Source: Cytophagaceae bacterium
GTDB lineage: Bacteria; Bacteroidota; Bacteroidia; Cytophagales; Cytophagaceae
Length of the DNA: 64,000 nt
Reading direction: 5' to 3'
NCBI GenBank assembly: GCA_025455005.1
Contig: JALONH010000003.1
Span: 1-64,000, forward strand
In this document: positions 17,139 through 25,963 of the stretch, piece by piece
How positions within the stretch are numbered: position 1 is the stretch's first letter
Layout: every line of letters begins with the position of its first letter
The notes under the pieces: model-generated
What the model was told of the DNA's origin: nothing
Database searches by the model: none
What the model saw: the letters and a program-made list of their open reading frames with translations, nothing else
Program-made: the position numbers and the translations under genes

Positions 17139-18899
17139 ATGAAAAAAATAGTATTTATAGTCTTACATATTTTTATTTCCTTTTCAGTAATAGGAAATAA
17201 TATTTTCATTTCACCTTTAACGAGTGGATTGGAAAATGGAGTGAGTTGGAATAATTCATTTTCCTATGCTAGTTTAGATCAAATTATTTCAACCTTACAA
17301 CCCGGTGATACTTTAAATATTTCAGGTGGCGCTAATTTGCCTAGAATCATTTTTAATGGAGTAAGTGGAACTTCTACTCTTCCTATCGTAGTACAAGGTC
17401 ATGACCTTGGCACTGGTTTGCCTACTCATACCGGCACGTGGGTTATGGGAGGTAGTGCAAGAGATGCTGAATGTGGTATACGTATAACCAATGGAAGTGA
17501 TTTTTTAGTTATAAAAAATTTCAGAATCTTATCGGAATCAAGAGGTGTTTTAGTTGATAATACTTCAGAAAACGATGGCATACATTTAATAAATATTGGA
17601 ATATCTATAGTAAATGAAGGGATAAAAGCGTATAGTATGGTTAATAGTTCTATTACTAATTGTACATTTATTAAGTATACTAAGAGAGGTGTTCGTATAG
17701 AACAAAATTGTTTTAACTTGAATTTAACAGATTGTATAGCAGATGGTACTGCTGGCGACCCTTTATGGAGATGTGATGCGTTTCCATTTGGTTTCACATT
17801 GGAGGCTCAGCCAAATATCCATGATGTCACATACCGTAATTGTATTTCTCAACGAAACTATCATGAAAGGGGGCCAAGTGATTATTGGAATGGTGATGGG
17901 TTTACTGCTGAACCTACTTCTTATAATGTCAAGTATTTTAATTGTGAAGCGTATGAAAATTCTGATGGAGGATGGGATGATAAGTCAGCAGCAGCCTATT
18001 TAGAAAATTGTGTGTCCTTAAGAAACAAAAGAGCTTTTAGAATATGGAACGTAAATGGAGGTAGTAATCCAACTATACTTAAAAATTGTTTAGGCGCTTA
18101 TTCTAAAAGTTATGGTGGATCCGGTTCTCAGGTAGGTTTGTGGACAAGTGGCTATACGATAGCCGATTTTTGTACATTTCACAATAATGCATCTGGAGCT
18201 GTTTCCGCTGAAACAGGAACAAATTGTAATCTTACTGTTCGTAATAGCGTTTTGTCAGCAAATTTAGATTTTTTACCGAATTATAATTCAGAAAATCATA
18301 TAATGACTGAATGTACGCTCTTAATTGAGACAAGTACTGCAAGTTGGATTTCTTCTGTAGAAGCAGTAAATCCTCAATTTGAAAACGATTCACCAAGTTG
18401 GAGAAATCTACCCATAACATCATTTAACAATACTCTTTATGGATCAACTAAAGGATACTACAGAGGAGTAGAAATTGTAGATAATTGCCCTAACGATCCT
18501 TTGAAAACAGAACCTGGAAATTGTGGTTGTGGAAATTCTGAATCCAGTTGTATAGATTGTCATGGTGTAGTCAATGGGAATGCTTTCATAGATTTATGCA
18601 ATCGGTGTGCTGGAGGAACTACCGGTTTAACACCATGTGTTACTACTAATTTAATAAATACTTCATCCAATATAAATGAAGTACAAGTTTATCCTAATCC
18701 CTTTTCAAGCTCTGTTACAATATCGAGTAACCAAGATATTGATTTTATAGAAATTTATAATTTAGAGGGGTTATTATTAAGACGTATAGTTGTACAAAAA
18801 AATATTATTGTTTTCGATCCTAATTTGATTAAAGGTGTTTACTTATTTAAGGTTATAAGTAAACATTCCTTATTCATACAAAAAGTAATTCAAGATTAA
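17139..18899 (+). CDS. Secreted right-handed beta-helix protein with Cys-rich linker and T9SS type A domain
   Basis: Probable extracellular polysaccharide lyase, glycosidase or carbohydrate-binding protein. The 586 residues comprise a signal peptide (1-19), a parallel beta-helix (about 60-420) with an N-terminal SPLTSGLENGVSW...PGDTL region as in many pectate-lyase-like proteins and NC-type turns (TNCTF, RNCIS, ENCVS, KNCLG), a Cys-rich linker (about 448-500, with DCHGVVNG and CNRCAGGTTG, a linker type also known from Cytophaga cellulases) and a type A T9SS domain (about 510-586, starting VQVYPNPFSS). Last gene of the xylan locus. The fold is clear; the family (PL9-like is one option) and any catalytic residues are not established from sequence. 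Confidence 0.8.
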   Translation: MKKIVFIVLHIFISFSVIGNNIFISPLTSGLENGVSWNNSFSYASLDQIISTLQPGDTLNISGGANLPRIIFNGVSGTSTLPIVVQGHDLGTGLPTHTGTWVMGGSARDAECGIRITNGSDFLVIKNFRILSESRGVLVDNTSENDGIHLINIGISIVNEGIKAYSMVNSSITNCTFIKYTKRGVRIEQNCFNLNLTDCIADGTAGDPLWRCDAFPFGFTLEAQPNIHDVTYRNCISQRNYHERGPSDYWNGDGFTAEPTSYNVKYFNCEAYENSDGGWDDKSAAAYLENCVSLRNKRAFRIWNVNGGSNPTILKNCLGAYSKSYGGSGSQVGLWTSGYTIADFCTFHNNASGAVSAETGTNCNLTVRNSVLSANLDFLPNYNSENHIMTECTLLIETSTASWISSVEAVNPQFENDSPSWRNLPITSFNNTLYGSTKGYYRGVEIVDNCPNDPLKTEPGNCGCGNSESSCIDCHGVVNGNAFIDLCNRCAGGTTGLTPCVTTNLINTSSNINEVQVYPNPFSSSVTISSNQDIDFIEIYNLEGLLLRRIVVQKNIIVFDPNLIKGVYLFKVISKHSLFIQKVIQD

Positions 18900-19003
18900 T
18901 TTTCTAAATAGGAGTTATTTATAAATAAAAACAGGAGTTGATGATTTAAAATATAAGGAGAACATATTAGCTTGTAAGGGATTTTATTCCCCCCCCACTT
19001 CCT

Positions 19004-19378
19004 ATGCCCAAACCTTCAACCGTTGAACAATACATCGCTCAGTTTCCTGAAGCCACTCAGGTAATATTGAAACAAATCCGTGCAGTGATACGAAAGGCTG
19101 CACCCATGGCGGAAGAACGGTTGGGTTATGGTATGCCCGGGTATTATCTAAACGGTCCTCTCGTTTATTTTGCCGCATATAAAAATCATATCGGGTTCTA
19201 TGCAACTCCTAACGGACATGAAGCCTTTGCTCAAGCTTTTTCTAAATATAAACAGGGTAAAGGATCGGTTCAATTCCCCCTTCAAGAACCTATGCCTTTT
19301 TCTTTAATTGAAGCGGTTGTACGCTATCGATTACAATCCAATTCCACTTCAGCTACTTCAAAAAAAACTACACAATAG
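19004..19378 (+). CDS. DUF1801/YdhG-family small protein
   Basis: A 124-residue soluble protein of the YdhG/DUF1801 family (sometimes called an iron-chaperone-like family because of Fra-like fold). Typical features: TVEQYIAQFPE near the start, then MAEERLGYGMPGYYLNG and KNHIGFYATPNG. No catalytic function is established for the family. It lies alone and converges on the copper genes, overlapping the end of the small HMA gene by 11 bases. A run of eight C residues (18989-18996) ends 7 bases before its ATG, an odd place for such a run. Base composition is like that of its housekeeping neighbours. Confidence 0.85.
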   Translation: MPKPSTVEQYIAQFPEATQVILKQIRAVIRKAAPMAEERLGYGMPGYYLNGPLVYFAAYKNHIGFYATPNGHEAFAQAFSKYKQGKGSVQFPLQEPMPFSLIEAVVRYRLQSNSTSATSKKTTQ

Positions 19379-19577
19379 GTTCTAGCTTGAAGCCCTTTTG
19401 TTGAAAGGCATCTTCTATTTTGTCTACATCAACGGTTCGATTAGAAGACTCAATTTCTAATATTTTAACAGGCTGTGCTACGTCTACTTTCCAATTTTCT
19501 TTACCCACTATTTCATCTAAAGCCGATGCCACTTGCGCTACACAACCACTGCACTTTAACGTCGTTTTAAATTTCAT
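19368..19577 (-). CDS. Small heavy-metal-associated domain protein (copper chaperone-like)
   Basis: A 69-residue single HMA (ferredoxin-like) domain with the metal-binding CSGC motif at residues 9-12 (KCSGCVAQV). It would carry Cu(I) in the cytoplasm and pass it to the copper ATPase, as CopZ does. It starts 7 bases downstream of the copA stop and so forms an operon with it. Compared with canonical MxCxxC sites the Met is replaced (TLKCSGC), which occurs in Bacteroidota members of this family. The 3' end overlaps the convergent DUF1801 gene by 11 bases. Confidence 0.87.
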   Translation of the reverse strand: MKFKTTLKCSGCVAQVASALDEIVGKENWKVDVAQPVKILEIESSNRTVDVDKIEDAFQQKGFKLEPIV

Positions 19578-19584
19578 CTTATTC

Positions 19585-21801
19585 TTAGTTTAATTTTTTA
19601 TAGTTCAACCGAAGACTATTCAATATTACAGAGATGGAACTTAGGGCCATAGCCCCTCCGGCAATCATAGGATTCAACTGCCATCCTGTCCAAGGATACA
19701 ACCAACCGGCTGCAATAGGTATTGCAATGATATTATATAGGAATGCCCAAAACAAGTTTTGATATACAATCTGTATGGTTTGTTTAGAAAGTAAAACGGC
19801 TTTAGGTAACTTTTTAAGATCTGCTGGCAGTAAGGTCATCTGTGCTACATCAATGGCTAAATCAGATCCTTCTCCCATTGCTATACTGACATCGGCTTGT
19901 GCTAAAGCCTGTGAATCATTGATACCATCACCTACCATTCCTACTACTTTACCTTGTGCTTGTAACCGCTTAATATAGTCTTCTTTATCTCCCGGCAATT
20001 GTTCAGCCCATACATTTTTAATCCCAACTAGATCTGCAATCGATTGTGCACTAGATCTTGAATCACCTGTTAACATATGCACTTCTATACCTTCTTGCTC
20101 TAATTGTTTTACAACAATGGGGGCATGGGGTTTTAAGGTGTCACTAATGGCTAATGCGGCTACACAGATGTTATGTTCAACTAAAACCACAATAGTATAC
20201 CCTTTTTCATTCCAAGTCTTTAGTAGATCTACTAGATCGGAAGATAAACTAGTATTCTTTAAAAAGACACTACTGCCTAACGAAAAGGTGTCTTGTTGAT
20301 AGTAAGCTTGTATCCCTTTCCCGGGTATGGTTTCTATAGTATCGGGTCGAAGAGGTGTACTGTTTTTTAAAGTTGCAAATTGAACAACAGCTTGAGCTAA
20401 GGGATGGGTAGATTGCTCTTCTATCCCATACAGTATGGACGTATATAGTTCTTCATTTCCGGTAAACCAACTGTCCACCACATGCGGTTTGCCTTCTGTC
20501 AACGTTCCTGTTTTATCTACGACCAATATATTCAATGCATGGGCTCTCTCTAAACTCTCGGCATCTTTTATCAATATGCCCTGACGTGCACCTTTCCCTA
20601 TGCCTACCATCAATGCTGTAGGCGTGGCCAATCCTAACGCACAAGGACAAGCTACTACTAAAACCGTAATCATAAAATAGAATCCCTTTGACCATCCGTC
20701 TTCTCCTCCTACTAACCCCCAACCCAGTAAGGTTATAAGACTAATAAAGAGAATAACAGGTACAAAATAGGAAGAAAGGATATTGACTTTTTTTTCAATG
20801 GGGGCTTTGCTCGATTGTGCTTCTTTAACTCGTTGAATTATCTGAGACAATAGGGTAGTGGATCCTACTTGCTCTGCTCGTATACACATACTACCCTCTT
20901 GATTCAACGTACCGGCATAAACGGTGTCACCCGAAGATTTTAATACCGGCAAGGGCTCACCGGTAATCGAACTTTCGTTTACATAGGAAGTACCGGATAT
21001 TACTTTTCCATCTACGGGTAGGTAGGAGCCCGGTTTTATTAATAATAAATTACCGCTTTGAATGGATGCAATAGGAATTGGTTGGGAAACCTCGTTTTCA
21101 GACCATAAATACGCAGTATCCGGTTGAAGTCCTATTAACGCTCGTAAAGCTGCACCGGTTTGGGTTTTAGCGCGTGCTTCCAGCCATTTTCCTAATAAGA
21201 CGAACGTTATAACTACGGCTGCCGATTCAAAATATACGGATGGAACGGTATGAGACGAATGGGGTATAAGGATGTAACGGATCGTGAGTATCGAACTATA
21301 CACATACGCAGTGCCGGTACTAAGTGCAATAAGCGTATCCATGCTGCTGTATCCGGAGAGTAGCTGTTTCTCCGCATGCTCAAAAAAACGTCGACCATAA
21401 TAAAAAATAACAGGTGTACTGAACACCAGTTGTAGCATCATCGAATACGGATGGTGCATAAAAAACATCCCTAAGAAAAAGATGGGTAGGGTTAATATAG
21501 AAGCACCTATTAAGTTTTGTTTCGTAGTTCTATAAGAACGTTTAAACGGATCCTCTATAGTAGGGATTTCGGTTGTAGAAGGAAGGATTAAGTTGTACCC
21601 AATCGATTGTACGGTCGATTGTATGGCTTCTGGTTGTATGATCGTTGGGTCAAATTCAATTTGCGCTTCTTGACTGGCATATTGAACGGAGGCACGCACA
21701 ATGCCCGGTTGTTTTTGTAAATGCTGTTCTACTTGTAAGGCACATGAGGCGCAAGACATTTCTGTTACCGGATATATTTCTTTTTTTATGGTAGTAGACA
21801 T
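19585..21801 (-). CDS. copA: Copper-translocating P1B-type ATPase
   Basis: Inner-membrane pump that exports Cu(I) at the cost of ATP. The 738 residues show an N-terminal HMA domain with CASC at 17-20, the actuator motif TGEPLP, the intramembrane ACPCALGLA in TM6, the phosphorylation site DKTGTLTEGKP, the HP element in STHPLAQAV, and GDGINDSQAL. The last two helices have YN (AFLYNIIA) and M-SS (MALSSIS), the P1B-1 signature for monovalent copper. Length is normal for CopA. The small HMA protein follows immediately. A TAnnTTTG box on the minus strand (21828-21835) lies 27 bases upstream of the ATG. Confidence 0.96.
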   Translation of the reverse strand: MSTTIKKEIYPVTEMSCASCALQVEQHLQKQPGIVRASVQYASQEAQIEFDPTIIQPEAIQSTVQSIGYNLILPSTTEIPTIEDPFKRSYRTTKQNLIGASILTLPIFFLGMFFMHHPYSMMLQLVFSTPVIFYYGRRFFEHAEKQLLSGYSSMDTLIALSTGTAYVYSSILTIRYILIPHSSHTVPSVYFESAAVVITFVLLGKWLEARAKTQTGAALRALIGLQPDTAYLWSENEVSQPIPIASIQSGNLLLIKPGSYLPVDGKVISGTSYVNESSITGEPLPVLKSSGDTVYAGTLNQEGSMCIRAEQVGSTTLLSQIIQRVKEAQSSKAPIEKKVNILSSYFVPVILFISLITLLGWGLVGGEDGWSKGFYFMITVLVVACPCALGLATPTALMVGIGKGARQGILIKDAESLERAHALNILVVDKTGTLTEGKPHVVDSWFTGNEELYTSILYGIEEQSTHPLAQAVVQFATLKNSTPLRPDTIETIPGKGIQAYYQQDTFSLGSSVFLKNTSLSSDLVDLLKTWNEKGYTIVVLVEHNICVAALAISDTLKPHAPIVVKQLEQEGIEVHMLTGDSRSSAQSIADLVGIKNVWAEQLPGDKEDYIKRLQAQGKVVGMVGDGINDSQALAQADVSIAMGEGSDLAIDVAQMTLLPADLKKLPKAVLLSKQTIQIVYQNLFWAFLYNIIAIPIAAGWLYPWTGWQLNPMIAGGAMALSSISVILNSLRLNYKKLN

Positions 21802-21827
21802 CGTGTTTTATACTTACCATTAACAAA

Positions 21828-21835
21828 CAAAATTA
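21828..21835 (-). promoter_or_regulatory. Promoter -7 box of the copA operon
   Basis: TAATTTTG on the minus strand matches the Bacteroidota -7 consensus TAnnTTTG and lies 27 bases before the copA ATG. I see no clear TTG at the expected upstream distance, so an activator may be needed. Confidence 0.4.
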
Positions 21836-21875
21836 TAGGCACTTAAGATTAACTTAAAATAATTTTCAGTAAAAA

Positions 21876-21898
21876 AACCTCCTAAGAGGTCTTTTTTT
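21876..21898 (-). terminator. Rho-independent terminator
   Basis: ACCTC (21877-21881), loop CTAA, GAGGT (21886-21890), with A-runs on the left and T-runs on the right, so it can work on both strands. It ends the minus-strand gene that stops at 21898, upstream of copA. Confidence 0.75.
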
Positions 21899-22962
21899 TA
21901 CTGAAGCCAAACTTTTTCTCTAAATATACCTTTATCAGTATAAATCAAAACCGTAATTATACCTTTCATTTCAGAATTAATTATAGTCTGATTAAAGGTT
22001 TCTATTTTCCCTAATACATCTATCATTTCTATCTTTTGAATAGTAAAAATAGATGGGTCAATATATAATGTTCCATCTAAGGACGGAGAGGGGTACACTT
22101 TAATCCCTGCTGATGTTGCAGATAAAACACTTAAAGCCGGAAAGTTAACAGTATAATTGATGGTGTGAGTATAAATGTTTTGATTTGGATCATTCGTTAG
22201 CATAGTAACAGTAACACTTCGAGATCCGTTAGAAACTACATTTGAAGGTGAAACCGTTAGTTGATAACTATTGTTTGCAGGCAACGGATTACTAACTCCT
22301 GTTTCAGATAAACTAAAATCTGATGCACCGGAACCTGATAATGCAAAATAAGTACATGTTGTAGGACAATTTTGTTGAGTCAATAGGAGTGGTCCACTAC
22401 CTGTATTTGATATAGTGATAACAATATTCATATTATTGCTCGTAATAGTTGTCGGATAATTAGTAGATCCTCCATTACTTAATGTAAGGCCTGATACAGT
22501 AACCAATAAATTGGGTACTATTACATTATATCCTAAAGTAGCTGTAAACGGATTTTCATCAGGATCATTACTATTAATGTTAACGGTAATGGTTCTATTA
22601 CCGGCCCCAACTGTTGTTTTAAGACTTACGGATACTGTTACACTTTCACCTGGGGCAAGTGTACCGGTTATATTGGATTCGTTAATATTAAAATCATTTA
22701 CTCCTGATCCACTTAATTGCAAATATTTACCTCCTGAAGGAGTTAATGTTAAATTACCACTAGTAGCTGCATTAGTTATTGTAAAGGAAAAAGTTCCCAA
22801 ACCAGAACTAAAAGGAACAGGACTATTGGTTGAAGAATTGTTCGTTAATGGATAACTGATACCAATTAGGCTAGCAGATAATTCAATATCTTGAGCAGAA
22901 ACAGTTAGTTGCCATGCTACACATAACAAACTAAGAAGTGTAATTGAAACGTATTTCATCAT
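21898..22962 (-). CDS. Secreted choice-of-anchor-D/ASH-like protein with T9SS-type C-terminus
   Basis: Hypothetical exported protein, 354 residues. Signal peptide (1-23, ending VSAQ), then two tandem Ig-like modules of the choice-of-anchor D/ASH kind, each with the pattern L-LSGSGA-DFSL, LPANNSYQLTVSPS and NDPNQNIYTHTINY (about residues 25-150 and 150-272), and a C-terminal segment (about 280-354) beginning IKVYPSPSLDGTLYI that resembles a type A T9SS sorting domain although it ends in REKVWLQ. No catalytic motif. Monocistronic by appearance, with its own terminator. Probably a surface structural or adhesion protein; the function is unknown. Confidence 0.75.
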   Translation of the reverse strand: MMKYVSITLLSLLCVAWQLTVSAQDIELSASLIGISYPLTNNSSTNSPVPFSSGLGTFSFTITNAATSGNLTLTPSGGKYLQLSGSGVNDFNINESNITGTLAPGESVTVSVSLKTTVGAGNRTITVNINSNDPDENPFTATLGYNVIVPNLLVTVSGLTLSNGGSTNYPTTITSNNMNIVITISNTGSGPLLLTQQNCPTTCTYFALSGSGASDFSLSETGVSNPLPANNSYQLTVSPSNVVSNGSRSVTVTMLTNDPNQNIYTHTINYTVNFPALSVLSATSAGIKVYPSPSLDGTLYIDPSIFTIQKIEMIDVLGKIETFNQTIINSEMKGIITVLIYTDKGIFREKVWLQ

Positions 22963-22993
22963 AATATAAAATAACTAAATTTTATGTAAAATC

Positions 22994-23641
22994 CTACTTA
23001 AGTAAAATATACATCGTTCTTTTTTTAGCGGTAGAGGTTTCGTAATTGATTTCGTCTACGCGATTAAAGCCAGCTGCGTGGGCATAAGATTGTACTTCAA
23101 CTGTAGTAGGAATATAACACTCCATTACTCCAAAATCGGTTTTCATGGTGATGTGTTGATTGTCTTGATGGATTGCTATAGTCTGCGCTCCCAAACGAGG
23201 AATATCAATAAATAATTTACCTTTTTCTTTCAATAAATCAGCTAAGTGTTTTATGGTATGAGCTTGTTCATCCGGAGCAAAATCGATAATCCCTGACCAC
23301 ATCCACAAAGCAGAATCAACACGTTCCGGTAAATAGGATTGATAAATATCTCCTTCAATGATTACAGCTATGTCTTTGTATTTCTCTCTTAAGTGTTCAC
23401 ACAATTCTGCACTTTGTTCTATTGCATAAATAGTGCCCTTGTGGCCTTTATGAATCAAAAAATCAATACATCTGCCATATCCGGCTCCTATTTCAAGTAC
23501 AATTTCGCCGGATTGAATGTAGCGATAGGCATTTTGTAAATCCACGTAGGTGTCAAAACCACCTTGTTGAGCTAGATTTTCAAATGTTGGGACACCTATT
23601 TTTTTATAAAAAGGGAAGTTTTTTTCATTGGTACGAGTCAT
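22994..23641 (-). CDS. Class I SAM-dependent methyltransferase
   Basis: A 215-residue soluble protein with the Rossmann-type SAM-binding motif I VLEIGAGYGR (about residues 48-57), an acidic residue ending strand 2 (YAIEQSAE), and a later LLKEKGKLFIDIPR strand typical of class I methyltransferases. The substrate cannot be told from sequence; small-molecule methyltransferases of this type are common. It stands alone between a secreted protein (32 bases downstream) and a divergent DUF4230 gene. Confidence 0.8.
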   Translation of the reverse strand: MTRTNEKNFPFYKKIGVPTFENLAQQGGFDTYVDLQNAYRYIQSGEIVLEIGAGYGRCIDFLIHKGHKGTIYAIEQSAELCEHLREKYKDIAVIIEGDIYQSYLPERVDSALWMWSGIIDFAPDEQAHTIKHLADLLKEKGKLFIDIPRLGAQTIAIHQDNQHITMKTDFGVMECYIPTTVEVQSYAHAAGFNRVDEINYETSTAKKRTMYILLK

Positions 23642-23662
23642 AATATAAAGTTAATATAAAAG

Positions 23663-23695
23663 TTGGACGGTATCGCTAAGAGTCCTATAATTTTG
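23663..23695 (+). promoter_or_regulatory. Bacteroidota-type promoter for the DUF4230 gene
   Basis: TTG at 23663-23665 and TAATTTTG at 23688-23695 are separated by 22 bases, matching the -33/-7 arrangement. The gene starts 42 bases downstream of the -7 box. Confidence 0.5.
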
Positions 23696-23737
23696 CAAAC
23701 CTAGTATTTTAACGTAAATTTAATTAAACGTATACAT

Positions 23738-24328
23738 ATGAAAGCCTATTTATTTTTAGCTATTGCTGCTATTATCGCTATCAGCGGTTTATTGTTTATT
23801 TGGAAATACGAACCAGCTTCAAGTCCGGAAGTAAAAGTGGAAATTACACACCAACAAGTAGTCGATAAAATAGAACGCTTAGGTAAGTTGGAATTGAGTA
23901 AATATTATATCAAAGATATAATTGAGAAAAAAGAAGTTAAGGAATGGTATAAGCTAGATCCTAAAGTGGTTTTAATCATAACGGGCGAAGTCATAGGCTG
24001 CATGGATATTACAAAAATAGACAGTTCTGCTATTCAAATTGATTCTACTAGAATAATAGTGACTCTACCCAATCCGGAAATATGTGTATTCAAAATAGAT
24101 CATCAACAATCTAAAGTATACAATATTGAAAATTCTTTTTTTTATGATGATAAAGTATTGATTGACGAGGCATATAAATATGCTGAAACATCTATTCGTC
24201 AAGCGGCATTAAAGAGGGGAATTCTAGAAGAAACTAAAAAATCATCCGAGAAAATATTACAACCCTTTTTAGCCGGTTTTTTTCCGGGTAAAGAAATCAT
24301 TTTGAAACATTCGACGGTTCGTCCATAG
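23738..24328 (+). CDS. DUF4230-family membrane-anchored protein
   Basis: A 196-residue protein with one N-terminal membrane helix (about 3-22) followed by a periplasmic domain that fits DUF4230: an early LGKLELSKYYIKDIIE stretch, a central TGEVIGCMDITKI strand and a helical ending rich in charged residues (AYKYAETSIRQAALKRG). No enzymatic motif and no known role for the family. Its 3' end overlaps the convergent TM2 gene by 32 bases, so the two cannot share a classical terminator between them. Confidence 0.72.
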   Translation: MKAYLFLAIAAIIAISGLLFIWKYEPASSPEVKVEITHQQVVDKIERLGKLELSKYYIKDIIEKKEVKEWYKLDPKVVLIITGEVIGCMDITKIDSSAIQIDSTRIIVTLPNPEICVFKIDHQQSKVYNIENSFFYDDKVLIDEAYKYAETSIRQAALKRGILEETKKSSEKILQPFLAGFFPGKEIILKHSTVRP

Positions 24329-24569
24329 GGCTTCCATCTGCATATTGAAAGGATCCTAGTGCGATTTTTAATAAATCCACCATTGCCCATATACCTAAAC
24401 CACCTAACGTTAAGAATTGAAGTATCCAGGATTTATATCCCGTCAATAATCGATGAATACCTGCAAATCCCAAGAATAGACAGCAAAGATAAAGTGTTCT
24501 TTTGGAGTAGGTTTTGGGCTGTTTAATATAATACACGTGGCTACAAGGGATTAAAATACTATCATACAA
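24297..24569 (-). CDS. TM2 domain membrane protein
   Basis: A 90-residue small membrane protein with the TM2 domain: first helix with CLFLGFAGIHRLLTGY (the GxHR element is the family hallmark), second helix with FLTLGGLGIWAMVDLLKI. It overlaps the end of the thioesterase gene by 19 bases and so is the third gene of the phhA-thioesterase-TM2 unit. Function of bacterial TM2 proteins is unknown. The start is uncertain because no other Met lies before the first helix. Confidence 0.75.
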   Translation of the reverse strand: MYDSILIPCSHVYYIKQPKTYSKRTLYLCCLFLGFAGIHRLLTGYKSWILQFLTLGGLGIWAMVDLLKIALGSFQYADGSPMDEPSNVSK

Positions 24570-25108
24570 CGTTCTTCTTCAAGGTCTTCTTGAATATCTT
24601 CCGCATCAATTTCTTCCTCTAATTTACTTAACTCCGATTTGTACATTTCTTTCATTTGTTTGCGTTTTCTGCCTACTCTGAAATGGTGTACTTCTTCTTC
24701 ATTTTCCAAAATAAGTCCCGGAACCATTTTTAATTGTTCTTGTTGATCTTTGGCAACCATTGTAAAATAAGAGGTATTGGTATGGCGCACGGTAGAGGTG
24801 TGTACATTTTCCGCAATAACTTTTATACCAATCACCATGGAGCTTTTACCAACATAATGAACACTGGCGTGAAGTGAAACCAATTCGCCAACTTCTATGG
24901 GTTGTAAAAAATCTACGGTGTCTACCGAAACCGTTACACAATAGCCGGCTGCATGTTTTGAGGCACAAGCGTAAGCTACTTTATCCATCAAAGAGAGTAA
25001 AATACCACCATGAATTTTGCCTCCAAAATTAGCATAAGAGGGAATCATTAACTCCGTAATAGTCGTCGCAGAGAACCGAACGGTGCGGTAAAAACGTTTA
25101 TCTTCCAT
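24551..25108 (-). CDS. Acyl-CoA thioesterase, hotdog fold
   Basis: Hydrolyses acyl-CoA to free acid and CoA in the cytoplasm. The 185 residues carry one hotdog domain (about 10-130) with GGKIHGGILLSLMDKVAYACAS, the conserved segment around the active-site Asp, and VDTVDFLQPIEVGELVSLHA, closest to the YciA/cytosolic acyl-CoA hydrolase group. A charged C-terminal tail (about 140-185) rich in Glu and Lys is added. It starts 6 bases after the phenylalanine hydroxylase gene. Substrate chain length cannot be judged. Confidence 0.88.
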   Translation of the reverse strand: MEDKRFYRTVRFSATTITELMIPSYANFGGKIHGGILLSLMDKVAYACASKHAAGYCVTVSVDTVDFLQPIEVGELVSLHASVHYVGKSSMVIGIKVIAENVHTSTVRHTNTSYFTMVAKDQQEQLKMVPGLILENEEEVHHFRVGRKRKQMKEMYKSELSKLEEEIDAEDIQEDLEEERCMIVF

Positions 25109-25114
25109 GGTTGA

Positions 25115-25816
25115 TTACAAGCGTTTTTTTAATTCGGTAACAATTGTCGGTATTGAGTCTACTAATTGTTGGTAGGAAGAAATAATAAAATATTTATCCT
25201 GATACGTATTTTTCTTATAGGGCGTATCCATTATAATCGATACGTTATGGTCATACTTAGGAACACCGGCACTTAACGCATAGGAGGCTTCATTACGAGA
25301 AGTAAGCATGTGTGCACCATAAATGCGTAACGATTTATTTACCTCAATTAATCCGTATTGTATCGTATGCCAGTACACACGTTTTAAAAATTGTATCGCA
25401 TTCGGAGAATCAATGTATTCTAAGGCTAATTGTCCGAGTTGTTCCAAATAGTCATTATAACTTTCTATATACAATAATGCGGTATGCCCCATGACATCAT
25501 GAAACATATCGTATTCGTCTTTCATTTGAGACATTTGTTCTTCACTTCTCAGCCAAGTTCTACAGGGGTAAATTTTATCGGCCAACATTCCAATGAATTT
25601 TGTATCGTCTACCATATCTTCCAAGGGTACGATTTGCCAATCCGATATTTTACTTAGCTTTTCATTGATTTCATCTAAGTCCGGTACTCGGTCTCCCGGA
25701 AGGTCCAGATTGGCAATACCCTTCATTACAGCTTCATCGGCGATATCTCCCAGGTATTGTAAAACTCTACTATATAGTGTGGTCCAAATGATGTGTTCTT
25801 GTTCCGAATAATTCAT
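25115..25816 (-). CDS. phhA: Phenylalanine 4-hydroxylase (aromatic amino acid hydroxylase)
   Basis: Pterin- and iron-dependent enzyme converting phenylalanine to tyrosine. The iron ligands are visible: the two His in FHDVMGHTALL and the Glu in WHTIQYGLIE. CRTWLRSEEQ upstream of them is also typical. The frame is open to an ATG at 25867, but the ATG at 25816 (MNYSEQEHIIW) fits the family start, giving 233 residues, short like other bacterial enzymes. First gene of a unit with the thioesterase and TM2 protein. No pterin-recycling gene lies beside it. Confidence 0.9.
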   Translation of the reverse strand: MNYSEQEHIIWTTLYSRVLQYLGDIADEAVMKGIANLDLPGDRVPDLDEINEKLSKISDWQIVPLEDMVDDTKFIGMLADKIYPCRTWLRSEEQMSQMKDEYDMFHDVMGHTALLYIESYNDYLEQLGQLALEYIDSPNAIQFLKRVYWHTIQYGLIEVNKSLRIYGAHMLTSRNEASYALSAGVPKYDHNVSIIMDTPYKKNTYQDKYFIISSYQQLVDSIPTIVTELKKRL

Positions 25817-25872
25817 GAAATCGTATTTTAACTGTAAATTTAAACATTTCGTAGAATTTTTAGTCAATTAAC

Positions 25873-25880
25873 TATATTTG
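25873..25880 (+). promoter_or_regulatory. Promoter -7 box for the CHASE2 gene
   Basis: TATATTTG fits TAnnTTTG, 83 bases upstream of the ATG. No convincing TTG is found at the -33 distance. Confidence 0.35.
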
Positions 25881-25963
25881 TATAAGTAAATAGGCCCGAT
25901 TTACTCAACTGTTTTCTGTACTTGTCGTTTAATTAAACATATTTCCACATTTTAACCTTTTTT

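Noticed and set aside
17426-17797. 123-codon open frame opposite the beta-helix gene
   Set aside because: Lies wholly within a well-supported coding region on the other strand and shows no domain.
18989-18996. Run of eight C just before the DUF1801 start as phase-variation switch
   Set aside because: It lies outside the coding frame and no second promoter or start depends on it; too weak to claim.
22511-22855. 114-codon open frame opposite the choice-of-anchor-D protein
   Set aside because: Antisense to a complete gene with signal peptide and repeat modules.
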